Part shown: positions 1 through 5,811 of the stretch, piece by piece
Numbering within the stretch: position 1 is the stretch's first letter
How the letters are laid out: the number at the start of each line of letters is the position of its first letter
DNA from: an uncultured Flavobacteriaceae bacterium
GTDB lineage: Bacteria; Bacteroidota; Bacteroidia; Flavobacteriales; Flavobacteriaceae
Assembly: GCA_913031655.1 (NCBI GenBank)
Contig: CAJWFY010000095.1
Location: forward strand, 1 to 6,046
DNA: 6,046 nt
Reading direction: 5' to 3'
Program-made: the position numbers and the translations under genes
The notes under the pieces: generated by a model
What the model was told of the DNA's origin: nothing
Databases searched by the model: none
Seen by the model: only the letters and a program-made list of their open reading frames with translations

Positions 1-9
1 TTTTGCCAT
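1..9 (-). CDS. Possible 5' end of a divergent gene (Met-Ala-Lys...), cut by the window edge
   Basis: On the minus strand, positions 9 to 1 read ATG GCA AAA, giving Met-Ala-Lys, and the frame runs off the window. Three codons prove nothing alone. Support comes from a promoter-like TTG-N19-TAACTTTA on the same strand just upstream, which would give a leader of roughly 25 nt. As I recall, flavobacterial tdk is often next to rsmI (16S rRNA 2'-O-ribose methyltransferase), whose product commonly begins Met-Ala/Gly-Lys followed by a conserved start. That identity is inference from neighbourhood and cannot be tested here. Confidence 0.35.
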
Positions 10-29
10 GTTGAATTAATTTTAGCACA

Positions 30-60
30 TTTGTCAAACGTTTAAAGTTAACTACTTTAA
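30..60 (+). promoter_or_regulatory. Putative promoter for tdk-alr
   Basis: TTTG at 30-33 is followed after 19 nt by TACTTTAA at 53-60. The -33 part and spacing fit the Bacteroidota pattern, but the -7 part matches only four of its six fixed bases, lacking the final TG. Transcription would start near 66-67, about 16 nt before the tdk ATG. It interleaves with the opposing promoter at 43-72. No better candidate is visible in the 73 bp between the two start codons. Confidence 0.3.
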
Positions 61-72
61 AAATAATAACAA
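43..72 (-). promoter_or_regulatory. Putative Bacteroidota-type promoter for the divergent left-edge gene
   Basis: Read on the minus strand, TTG (72-70) is followed after 19 nt by TAACTTTA (50-43). This matches the Bacteroidota consensus TTG-N19-TAnnTTTG at all three -33 bases and five of the six fixed -7 bases. A start near position 36 would leave a leader of about 26 nt before the ATG at 9-7. It overlaps the proposed tdk promoter on the other strand. AT-rich DNA yields such matches by chance, so support is moderate. Confidence 0.4.
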
Positions 73-82
73 TACTTTCAAA

Positions 83-676
83 ATGATTGAAAATAAAAAT
101 ATAAAAACAAAATCAACTGGTCGCTTAGAAGTCATTTGCGGCTCTATGTTTTCTGGAAAAACGGAGGAATTAATTAGAAGGCTAAAAAGAGTTGAATTCT
201 CTAATCAAAATTATATAATCTTTAGGCCTAAGACTGATTCTAGAAATCCAAACGATAAAATTATTTCTCATGCAAAAACGGAAATTTCAGCAACAACAAT
301 TACAGAACCTGAAGAAATTCTAAAATTTGCTCATAATTATGATGTTATTGGAATTGATGAAGCTCAGTTTTTTAGTAATACCCTAACCACTGTTTGCAAT
401 TCCTTAGCAAATTCTGGGTTTAGAGTTGTAGTGGCGGGGCTTGACATGGATTATAAGGGCAATCCTTTTGGTCCAATGCCAAGTTTAATGGCAACAGCTG
501 AAGAAGTCACAAAAGTTCATGCTGTGTGCGTTAAAACTGGGAAATTAGCTAGTTATAGTTTTAGGAAAAAAACCAATGACAACATAGTTATGGTTGGTGA
601 AAAAGCAGAATACGAGCCACTTTCAAGGGAGGCTTTTATAAATAAAATGGCTATTAGAGAGAAAAATAAACAATGA
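83..676 (+). CDS. tdk: Thymidine kinase (type II)
   Basis: Phosphorylates thymidine to dTMP with ATP in cytosolic pyrimidine salvage. The 197-residue protein has the normal length for the type II family. Visible motifs in order are the P-loop GSMFSGKT (20-27), the Walker B-like DEAQFF (92-97) with the catalytic base Glu93, GLDMDYKGNPFGPMP (119-133), and the thymidine-binding lasso ending in YEPLSR (177-182) with the stacking Tyr177. Family members usually bind a structural zinc through two cysteine pairs. Here only Cys149 is left; Thr152, Ser181 and Ala184 stand where the other cysteines would be. I recall the same loss in flavobacterial enzymes. The ATG at 83 leaves a normal short N-terminal extension; no Shine-Dalgarno sequence precedes it. 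Its TGA overlaps the alr ATG, implying translational coupling. Confidence 0.96.
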   Translation: MIENKNIKTKSTGRLEVICGSMFSGKTEELIRRLKRVEFSNQNYIIFRPKTDSRNPNDKIISHAKTEISATTITEPEEILKFAHNYDVIGIDEAQFFSNTLTTVCNSLANSGFRVVVAGLDMDYKGNPFGPMPSLMATAEEVTKVHAVCVKTGKLASYSFRKKTNDNIVMVGEKAEYEPLSREAFINKMAIREKNKQ

Positions 677-1770
677 CTAATCAACAAACTCAAATTGAGA
701 TCAACCTACCTAACCTTAGAAATAATTTAAACTTTTTGCGTTCTAAATTGAATTCGAAAACTATGATAATGGCTGTAGTTAAAGCCTTCTCTTACGGGTC
801 AGATTCAAAGATTATTTCTAAAGAATTAGAATCACAAAAAATAGATTATTTAGCAGTTGCTTATGTTGATGAGGGAATTGAGTTAAGAGAAAATGGAATA
901 AAAACTCCAATTCTAGTACTACATCCTCAATTAAATGATTTCGATGAAATTTTCAAATACAAACTGGAACCAAGCATCTATTCCTTTAGAATTTTAAAAG
1001 AATTCTTAATTGCTATAACCAGACACTCAAAAAAAAACTATCCATTTCAATTAAAGTTTAACACAGGGCTTAATAGACTTGGATTTAATAAAGCTGATAT
1101 TGGAGATTTAATTTTATTACTCAAAAAACTTAAGCCTACGTTTATATTTTCACATTTAGGGGCTTCTGAAGACAGTGATCAGGCTGCTTTTACAACAGAT
1201 CAAATAAATACTTTTAACGAAATTAGTCTTGTTTTTGAAAAAGAAATAGGAGAGACTGTAAAAAAGCATATTCTAAATACATCTGGTATATTGAATTTTT
1301 CTAACTATCAATTTGATATGGTAAGGACTGGGATTGGACTATATGGCTTTGGAAATGACCCAAAGTACGTTATTTCTTTAAAGTCTGTTATTAATTTAAA
1401 GACTGTTATATCTCAGATTCACAATATTGAAAAGGGGCAATCTGTTGGTTACAACAAGGGTTTTACTGCAAATAAACTCACAAGAAGCGCTACCCTTCCA
1501 ATTGGACATGCTGATGGAATCAGTAGACTTTATGGAAATGGGAATGGAAAAGTAATGATAAATGGATCCTTTGCAAAAGTTTTAGGAAATGTGTGTATGG
1601 ATATGGTAATGGTTGATGTTACTAATATTAAATGCAAAGAAGGAGATCAGGTAATTTTATTTGATGATACAAACTTTTCGGCAGAGGAGTTCGCTTCAAC
1701 TATTGGCACGATTTCTTACGAGGTTTTAACAGCTCTTTCATCGAGGATTAGAAGAATTGTCTTAAGCTAA
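673..1770 (+). CDS. alr: Alanine racemase
   Basis: PLP-dependent enzyme that interconverts L- and D-alanine, supplying D-alanine for peptidoglycan. The 365-residue protein is of usual length and has both domains. The N-terminal TIM barrel carries the PLP lysine, Lys37, in VVKAFSYG (35-42), FNTGLNRLGF (129-138) with Arg135, the NTSG turn (202-205), and RTGIGLYG (218-225) with the cofactor-contacting Arg218. The C-terminal beta domain carries the second catalytic base Tyr260 in SVGYNKGF, PIGHADG (276-282) and GNVCMDMVMVD (305-315). The FSYGSDS variant of the usual NAYGHG motif resembles flavobacterial enzymes. It is a stand-alone racemase, not the MurF-Alr fusion seen in some Bacteroidota. The start overlaps the tdk stop in ATGA. 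A run of nine A lies at 1029-1037. No clear terminator follows. Confidence 0.96.
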   Translation: MTNQQTQIEINLPNLRNNLNFLRSKLNSKTMIMAVVKAFSYGSDSKIISKELESQKIDYLAVAYVDEGIELRENGIKTPILVLHPQLNDFDEIFKYKLEPSIYSFRILKEFLIAITRHSKKNYPFQLKFNTGLNRLGFNKADIGDLILLLKKLKPTFIFSHLGASEDSDQAAFTTDQINTFNEISLVFEKEIGETVKKHILNTSGILNFSNYQFDMVRTGIGLYGFGNDPKYVISLKSVINLKTVISQIHNIEKGQSVGYNKGFTANKLTRSATLPIGHADGISRLYGNGNGKVMINGSFAKVLGNVCMDMVMVDVTNIKCKEGDQVILFDDTNFSAEEFASTIGTISYEVLTALSSRIRRIVLS

Positions 1771-1822
1771 TTGTTTTATTTATAACGATATGTTAGAAAT
1801 TTGAATTAAAATCCTAAAGGAA

Positions 1823-1852
1823 TTGTGTGAAATAATGAAATGCCTATTTTTG
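1823..1852 (+). promoter_or_regulatory. Bacteroidota-type promoter for asd
   Basis: TTG at 1823-1825, a 19-nt spacer, then TATTTTTG at 1845-1852 match the TTG-N19-TAnnTTTG promoter consensus of Bacteroidota at every fixed base. Transcription would begin around 1857-1860, leaving only about 8-11 nt before the asd ATG at 1868. asd is therefore probably transcribed on its own, perhaps with some read-through from tdk-alr. The leader is too short for a lysine riboswitch or an attenuator. The rest of the 97-bp alr-asd gap shows no gene and no strong hairpin. Confidence 0.65.
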
Positions 1853-1867
1853 GAAAAATAATTCTTT

Positions 1868-2860
1868 ATGAAAATAGCTTTAATTGGAGCTACCGGAATG
1901 GTTGGTGGAGTAATGATGGAAATAATAAAAGAACGCCACTTTTCTTTTGATAAGCTTTTTCTTGTCGCATCTGAATCATCAATTGGAAGAAAAATTACTT
2001 TTTTAAAAAATGAATATAATGTAATAGGGATAGAACAAGCTTTACAAGAAGGAGTTGATATTGCTATTTTTTCTGTTGGGAGTGATACTTCTTTATTATG
2101 GGCTCCAAAATTTGCCGAGAAAGGAGCTTTTGTCATTGATAATTCTTCTGCTTGGAGAATGGATGATTCTAAAAAATTAATAATTCCTGAAATTAACGGA
2201 GACATATTGACTAAACATGATAAAATAATTGCCAATCCTAATTGCTCTACAATTCAAATGTTAATGGTTTTAGCCCCAATTCATAAAAAATATGGTATAA
2301 AAAGAGCTGTGGTTTCTACTTATCAGTCTGTTACTGGTACGGGGATGAAAGCGCTGAAACAATTAGAAAATGAATCTAAGGGTATAAAAAGCGAAATGGC
2401 ATATCAGTATCCTATCTATCAAAATGCTATTCCGCATTGTGATGATTTTCTTGATAATGGATACACCAAGGAAGAAATGAAACTTTCTAACGAAACTCAT
2501 AAAATCCTTGACAATAATATAAAAGTTAGTGCAACTGCTGTTAGAATTCCTGTTATTGGAGGTCACAGTGAATCAATTAATTTATCCCTAAACAATTCTT
2601 TTAAGCTTAACGATATAAAGAGTTTATTGAGTGAGACTAAAGGGGTGGAGTTAAAAGATAATGTTGACAGTTTTCAATACCCAATGCCGCTGTTCTCTAA
2701 AGGGAAGGATGAGGTTTTTGTTGGAAGAATCCGAGAAGATTTTTCTGAGAAAAACAGTTTAAACCTTTGGGTCGTTGCTGACAATTTAAGAAAAGGAGCT
2801 GCTACTAATGCAATTCAAATAGCTGAAAAAATTATAGAAAAAGGTTTTATAATTAATTAA
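1868..2860 (+). CDS. asd: Aspartate-semialdehyde dehydrogenase
   Basis: Reduces L-aspartyl phosphate to L-aspartate semialdehyde with NADPH, at the branch point to lysine/diaminopimelate, threonine, methionine and isoleucine. The 330-residue protein is full length for the family. It shows the Rossmann NADP loop GATGMVG (7-13), DNSSAWRMD (91-99), the catalytic cysteine Cys126 in NPNCSTIQ (123-130), the substrate-binding region VRIPVIGGHSE (225-235) with the catalytic His233, and the C-terminal signature VADNLRKGAATNAIQIAE (303-320). The ATG at 1868 sits directly on the N-terminal MKIALIGATG strand, so the start is secure. It has its own promoter immediately upstream. Its TAA overlaps the accC TAA on the other strand, so the two genes converge without any spacer. 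Confidence 0.97.
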   Translation: MKIALIGATGMVGGVMMEIIKERHFSFDKLFLVASESSIGRKITFLKNEYNVIGIEQALQEGVDIAIFSVGSDTSLLWAPKFAEKGAFVIDNSSAWRMDDSKKLIIPEINGDILTKHDKIIANPNCSTIQMLMVLAPIHKKYGIKRAVVSTYQSVTGTGMKALKQLENESKGIKSEMAYQYPIYQNAIPHCDDFLDNGYTKEEMKLSNETHKILDNNIKVSATAVRIPVIGGHSESINLSLNNSFKLNDIKSLLSETKGVELKDNVDSFQYPMPLFSKGKDEVFVGRIREDFSEKNSLNLWVVADNLRKGAATNAIQIAEKIIEKGFIIN

Positions 2861-2874
2861 ACTTCTTTTATTTT
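2841..2874. terminator. Weak candidate bidirectional terminator at the asd/accC junction
   Basis: AAGGTTT (2841-2847) can pair with AAACTT (2859-2864) with one bulged G, around an 11-nt AT loop. A T-rich stretch follows on the plus strand (2866-2874), and a run of five T followed by C follows on the minus strand (revcomp of 2837-2842). The geometry is that of a bidirectional terminator, but the stem has only six pairs with two GC pairs, and it lies inside both coding ends. A Rho-dependent or 3'-overlapping arrangement is equally likely. Confidence 0.27.
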
Positions 2875-4200
2875 AAATTCTTCCATGAACTTGGTTGTGT
2901 AATTTCCAGCAATATAATTAGGGTCGTCCATTAATTGTCTATGAAAAGGAATTGTAGTTTTAATTCCCTCAATCACAAATTCATCAAGAGCTCTTCTCAT
3001 TTTTTGAATAGCTTCTTCTCTGTTTTGAGCAGTTACAATTAATTTAGCTATCATCGAATCATAATTAGAAGGAATAACATACCCACTATAAACATGAGTA
3101 TCCAGTCTAACTCCATGACCACCTGGAAGATGTAGGTTAGTAATTTTACCTGGTGAAGGCCTGAAATCTTTATATGGATCTTCTGCATTTATCCTGCATT
3201 CGATAGAATGTAATTTGGGGAAATAATGTTTTCCTGAAACTCTTACTCCGGCTGCTACTTTAATCTGTTCTTTTATCAAGTCATAATCTATAACTTGTTC
3301 TGTAATAGGATGCTCTACTTGTATTCTTGTGTTCATTTCCATAAAATAAAAATTTCTATTTTTATCAACCAGAAATTCAATGGTACCTGCGCCTTCATAT
3401 TTTATATATTCTGATGCCCTAACTGCAGCCTCACCCATTCTTTCTCTTAATTTATCAGTCATAAATGGAGAAGGCGTTTCTTCTGTTAACTTTTGATGTC
3501 TTCTTTGAATAGAACAGTCTCTTTCAGATAAATGAGAAGCTTTACCGTATTTGTCCGCTACTATTTGTATCTCAATGTGACGAGGGTTTTCAACTAATTT
3601 TTCCATGTACATCTCGTCGTTTGCAAACGAGGCCAAGGCTTCTTGTTTGGCACTTTCCCATAAATCCTCAAAGCCTTCTTCTTTCCAAACTGCTCTCATT
3701 CCTTTTCCTCCTCCACCTGCTGTAGCTTTAATCATAACAGGATATCCTATTTTTTTTGCTATTTTTTTAGCCTCAGAAAACGACTCTATTATTCCCTCTG
3801 AACCAGGTATTGTAGGAACTCCCGCTTCTTTCATAGTAGCTATTGCTGAAGCCTTATCTCCCATTCTGTCAATCATTTCTGCTGAAGCTCCAATAAATTT
3901 TATTTTATGTTCTTCACAAATTTTGGAGAATCTAGAGTTTTCTGATAAAAAACCATATCCTGGGTGAATAGCATCGGCATTAGTGATTTCAGCAGCAGCT
4001 ATTATATTTGGGATTTTTAAATACGATTCTGCACTATTAGCTGGGCCAATACAAACTGCCTCATCTGCAAATTTTACATGTAAACTTTCTTGATCAGCAA
4101 GAGAATAAACAGCAACTGTTTTAATCCCCATTTCTTTACACGTTCTTATTATTCTTAAAGCAATTTCGCCCCTATTAGCTATTAATATTTTTTTAAACAT
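2857..4200 (-). CDS. accC: Acetyl-CoA carboxylase, biotin carboxylase subunit
   Basis: Carboxylates the biotin on AccB with ATP and bicarbonate, the first half-reaction of acetyl-CoA carboxylase that makes malonyl-CoA. At 447 residues it has the standard length of a stand-alone bacterial subunit. The N-terminal domain begins KKILIANRGEIALRII (3-18). The ATP-grasp domain contains Lys116, the glycine-rich lid KATAGGGGKGMR (158-169), RHIE (207-210), Lys237 in RRHQKL and the metal and catalytic segment FMEMNTRIQVEHPITE (286-301), with Glu288, Asn290, Arg292 and Glu296. The C-terminal domain follows with ECRINAEDP (334-342). It lies 14 nt after accB, so the pair is surely co-transcribed. The carboxyltransferase genes accA and accD are not in the window. 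No biotin-domain fusion is present, which argues against pyruvate or propionyl-CoA carboxylase. No Shine-Dalgarno sequence is visible. Confidence 0.97.
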   Translation of the reverse strand: MFKKILIANRGEIALRIIRTCKEMGIKTVAVYSLADQESLHVKFADEAVCIGPANSAESYLKIPNIIAAAEITNADAIHPGYGFLSENSRFSKICEEHKIKFIGASAEMIDRMGDKASAIATMKEAGVPTIPGSEGIIESFSEAKKIAKKIGYPVMIKATAGGGGKGMRAVWKEEGFEDLWESAKQEALASFANDEMYMEKLVENPRHIEIQIVADKYGKASHLSERDCSIQRRHQKLTEETPSPFMTDKLRERMGEAAVRASEYIKYEGAGTIEFLVDKNRNFYFMEMNTRIQVEHPITEQVIDYDLIKEQIKVAAGVRVSGKHYFPKLHSIECRINAEDPYKDFRPSPGKITNLHLPGGHGVRLDTHVYSGYVIPSNYDSMIAKLIVTAQNREEAIQKMRRALDEFVIEGIKTTIPFHRQLMDDPNYIAGNYTTKFMEEFKIKEV

Positions 4201-4214
4201 TTTGTAGTTTTTGT

Positions 4215-4685
4215 TTATGAAGGATCAACTAAAAACAAAGGTTGATCAAATTCTACAGGTGAAGCGTCTTCGACTAAAATTTTAACTATTTTTCCAGAAT
4301 ATTCAGATTCAATTTCATTAAATAATTTCATAGCCTCAATAACACATAAAACATTGCCTTCGGAGACTAAATCGCCTATTTCTATAAAATTTGTTTTATC
4401 AGGTGCAGGCTTTCTGTAAAATGTCCCTATAATTGGAGCTTTTATTGTAATTAAATGATCGTCAGAAACAGGCTCGTCATCTTGTTGGCTAGAAACCAAA
4501 TCCCTCACAATATTCTGCTCTAAGGCAGGATTAATTAACTCAGAAGGTTCTGTATAGATTATCGGTTTCCCCGGAGTTGCACCTGTTTTTACACTTATCT
4601 TTAAGTCTTTAGACTCAATTTTTACTTCGTGAACTCCAGATTTTGCTACGAATTTAATTAGCTGTTGTATTTCTTTTATATTCAT
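4215..4685 (-). CDS. accB: Biotin carboxyl carrier protein of acetyl-CoA carboxylase
   Basis: Carries carboxybiotin between AccC and the AccA/AccD carboxyltransferase. The 156-residue protein has the usual three parts. Residues 1-35 (MNIKEIQQLIKFVAKSG...) are the N-terminal segment that docks on AccC. Residues 36-78 are a variable linker rich in Pro, Ser, Gln and Asp. Residues 79-156 form the biotinyl domain. The domain starts with the BCCP-specific motif APIIGTFYRKPAP (83-95), whose following thumb residues separate true AccB from other biotinyl domains. It bears Lys120 in EAMKLFNEI (117-125) as the biotin attachment site. The gene sits 13 nt after fabH and 14 nt before accC, a tight operon. 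No Shine-Dalgarno sequence precedes the ATG. Confidence 0.96.
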   Translation of the reverse strand: MNIKEIQQLIKFVAKSGVHEVKIESKDLKISVKTGATPGKPIIYTEPSELINPALEQNIVRDLVSSQQDDEPVSDDHLITIKAPIIGTFYRKPAPDKTNFIEIGDLVSEGNVLCVIEAMKLFNEIESEYSGKIVKILVEDASPVEFDQPLFLVDPS

Positions 4686-4698
4686 AATATATAGTTTA

Positions 4699-5691
4699 TT
4701 AACTGTTGTATCCCCATTTTAAATACATGGCTCCCCATGTAAACCCCGCTCCAAAAGCAGCAAAAATTATCTTATCATTTTTTTTAAGTTTAGACTCGTA
4801 GTCCGACAATATTAATGGAATTGTTGCAGCTGTTGTATTTCCATATCTTTCAATATTCATCAAGACCTTCTTGTCAACAATCCCCATTCTGTTAGCCGTA
4901 GCATCAATTATTCTTTTATTTGCTTGATGCGCTATTAAGTAATTTACATCAAAATTCGTTAGGTTATTCCTTTTCATAATTTCTTCAGAAGCGTCAGCCA
5001 TATTTGAAACAGCATGCTTAAAAACATTCTTTCCGTCTTGATAAATAAAATGTTTCTTGTTTTTTACCGTCTCTAAACTTGTTGGCATTTGAGAACCTCC
5101 TGATTCAATTCTTAAAAAATCTCTACCTATTCCATCAGAGCGTAAATACTCGTCTTGAACTCCCAACCCCTCTAAATTTGGCTCTAACAAAACAGCGCCG
5201 GCTCCATCTCCGAAAATAATACATGTGTTTCTATCAGAATAGTCTACAATTGAAGACATCTTGTCTGCTCCTATTAAAAGAATTTTTTTATAACGTCCAG
5301 ACTCTATGAATGCTGAAGCAGTAGACATTCCAAATAAAAATCCTGAGCAAGCTGCACTCAAGTCATATCCAAAAGCATTATTAGCTCCGATTTCAGAAGC
5401 AACATAAGCCGCTGTAGCAGTTGCATGCATGTCCGGGGTGATTGTTGCGACAATGACCATGTCAATGTCTAGTGGGTTAACCTTTTTTTTTTCTATTATA
5501 GATTTAGCAGCATTAATTGCCATAAAAGAAACTCCTAATCCTTTCTTTAAAATTCTTCTTTCTTTAATTCCTGTCCTGATTGTAATCCACTCATCATTGG
5601 TATCAACCATTTTTTCTAAATCAGAATTTGATAAAGTTTGTTCAGGCAAATAAGATCCAACTGCACTAATTGAAGCGTGAATTTTTTTCAA
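4699..5691 (-). CDS. fabH: Beta-ketoacyl-ACP synthase III
   Basis: Condenses a short acyl-CoA primer with malonyl-ACP to start fatty-acid synthesis, using the malonyl-CoA that AccB/AccC help to make. The 330-residue protein is full length. It has the thiolase-fold triad Cys115 in DLSAACSGFLFG (110-121), His255 in AHQAN (254-258) and Asn285 in GNTTAATIP (284-292), plus NDEWITIRTGIKERRI (32-47) and the C-terminal FGAGFTWGA (313-321). The codon at 5691-5689 is TTG, not ATG. It is the best start: the frame upstream reaches a TGA at 5715-5713 with no ATG or GTG, and the next in-frame ATG (Met28) would remove the first strand. A run of ten A in codons 68-71 (plus 5483-5492) is prone to slippage. 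The gene is preceded by a 120-bp gap with phased A-tracts. Confidence 0.96.
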   Translation of the reverse strand: MKKIHASISAVGSYLPEQTLSNSDLEKMVDTNDEWITIRTGIKERRILKKGLGVSFMAINAAKSIIEKKKVNPLDIDMVIVATITPDMHATATAAYVASEIGANNAFGYDLSAACSGFLFGMSTASAFIESGRYKKILLIGADKMSSIVDYSDRNTCIIFGDGAGAVLLEPNLEGLGVQDEYLRSDGIGRDFLRIESGGSQMPTSLETVKNKKHFIYQDGKNVFKHAVSNMADASEEIMKRNNLTNFDVNYLIAHQANKRIIDATANRMGIVDKKVLMNIERYGNTTAATIPLILSDYESKLKKNDKIIFAAFGAGFTWGAMYLKWGYNS

Positions 5692-5714
5692 ATTAAATAT
5701 TTCTAATATTAATC

Positions 5715-5790
5715 AAAAATGAGGAAAAAATGACAAAAAAAGGCAAAAAACATCAAAAAAAGGCGAAAAAACATCAAAAAACATCAAAAA
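5715..5790. repeat. Helically phased A-tract array (predicted bent DNA) between rpmF and fabH
   Basis: Eight runs of 5-7 A on the plus strand begin at 5715, 5725, 5735, 5745, 5755, 5766, 5776 and 5786, so spacing is 10 bp with a single 11-bp step. They are separated by 3-5 bp linkers such as CATC (three times), GGC or GGCG, TGAC and TGAGG. Within this, 5742-5761 and 5762-5781 are two near-identical tandem 20-bp units (GGC(G)-A6-CATC-A6/7). A-tracts repeated once per helical turn are known to bend DNA. The array lies 24-99 bp upstream of the fabH start codon and fills most of the 5692-5811 gap, which otherwise holds no gene. In the operon mRNA it would be a series of U-tracts. A promoter or pausing role is inference. 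Confidence 0.85.
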
Positions 5791-5811
5791 TGCTTTTTTA
5801 GCTAATGCAAT

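Noticed and set aside
1745..1770. AAGA-ATTG-TCTT at the end of alr as a terminator hairpin
   Set aside because: The stem is four base pairs, lies inside the last codons, and is not followed by a proper T-run.
1780..2235. A 151-codon minus-strand open frame opposite the asd 5' half
   Set aside because: It lies antisense to a clearly conserved gene, covers the asd promoter, and the product resembles no family I know; it is a shadow of asd codon use.
2363..2566. A 67-codon minus-strand open frame inside asd
   Set aside because: Antisense to conserved asd sequence with no independent support.
3605..3967. A 120-codon plus-strand open frame inside accC
   Set aside because: It is antisense to the ATP-grasp domain of AccC, with a Ser/Pro/Phe-rich product typical of reverse-complement translation.
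5429..5653. A 74-codon plus-strand open frame inside fabH with a hydrophobic segment that could pass for a membrane protein
   Set aside because: The hydrophobicity comes from reading the Lys-rich fabH region in reverse (poly-T gives Phe); no start signal supports it.
5715..5790. The regular repeat as a CRISPR-like array
   Set aside because: Units are only 10 bp with 3-5 bp linkers and low complexity; there are no repeats of 25-35 bp, no spacers and no cas genes.
5786..5799. AAAAA-TGC-TTTTTT palindrome after rpmF as an intrinsic terminator
   Set aside because: The stem is five AT pairs with a 3-nt loop, too weak to stop transcription convincingly, and fabH follows in the same direction.
5730..5801. 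A 23-codon plus-strand frame (ATG to TAG) encoding a Lys/His/Gln-rich peptide across the A-tract array
   Set aside because: Its composition follows directly from A-runs separated by CATC and GGC linkers, it is antisense to the operon, and no promoter or ribosome site is visible. The phased-A-tract explanation is simpler.
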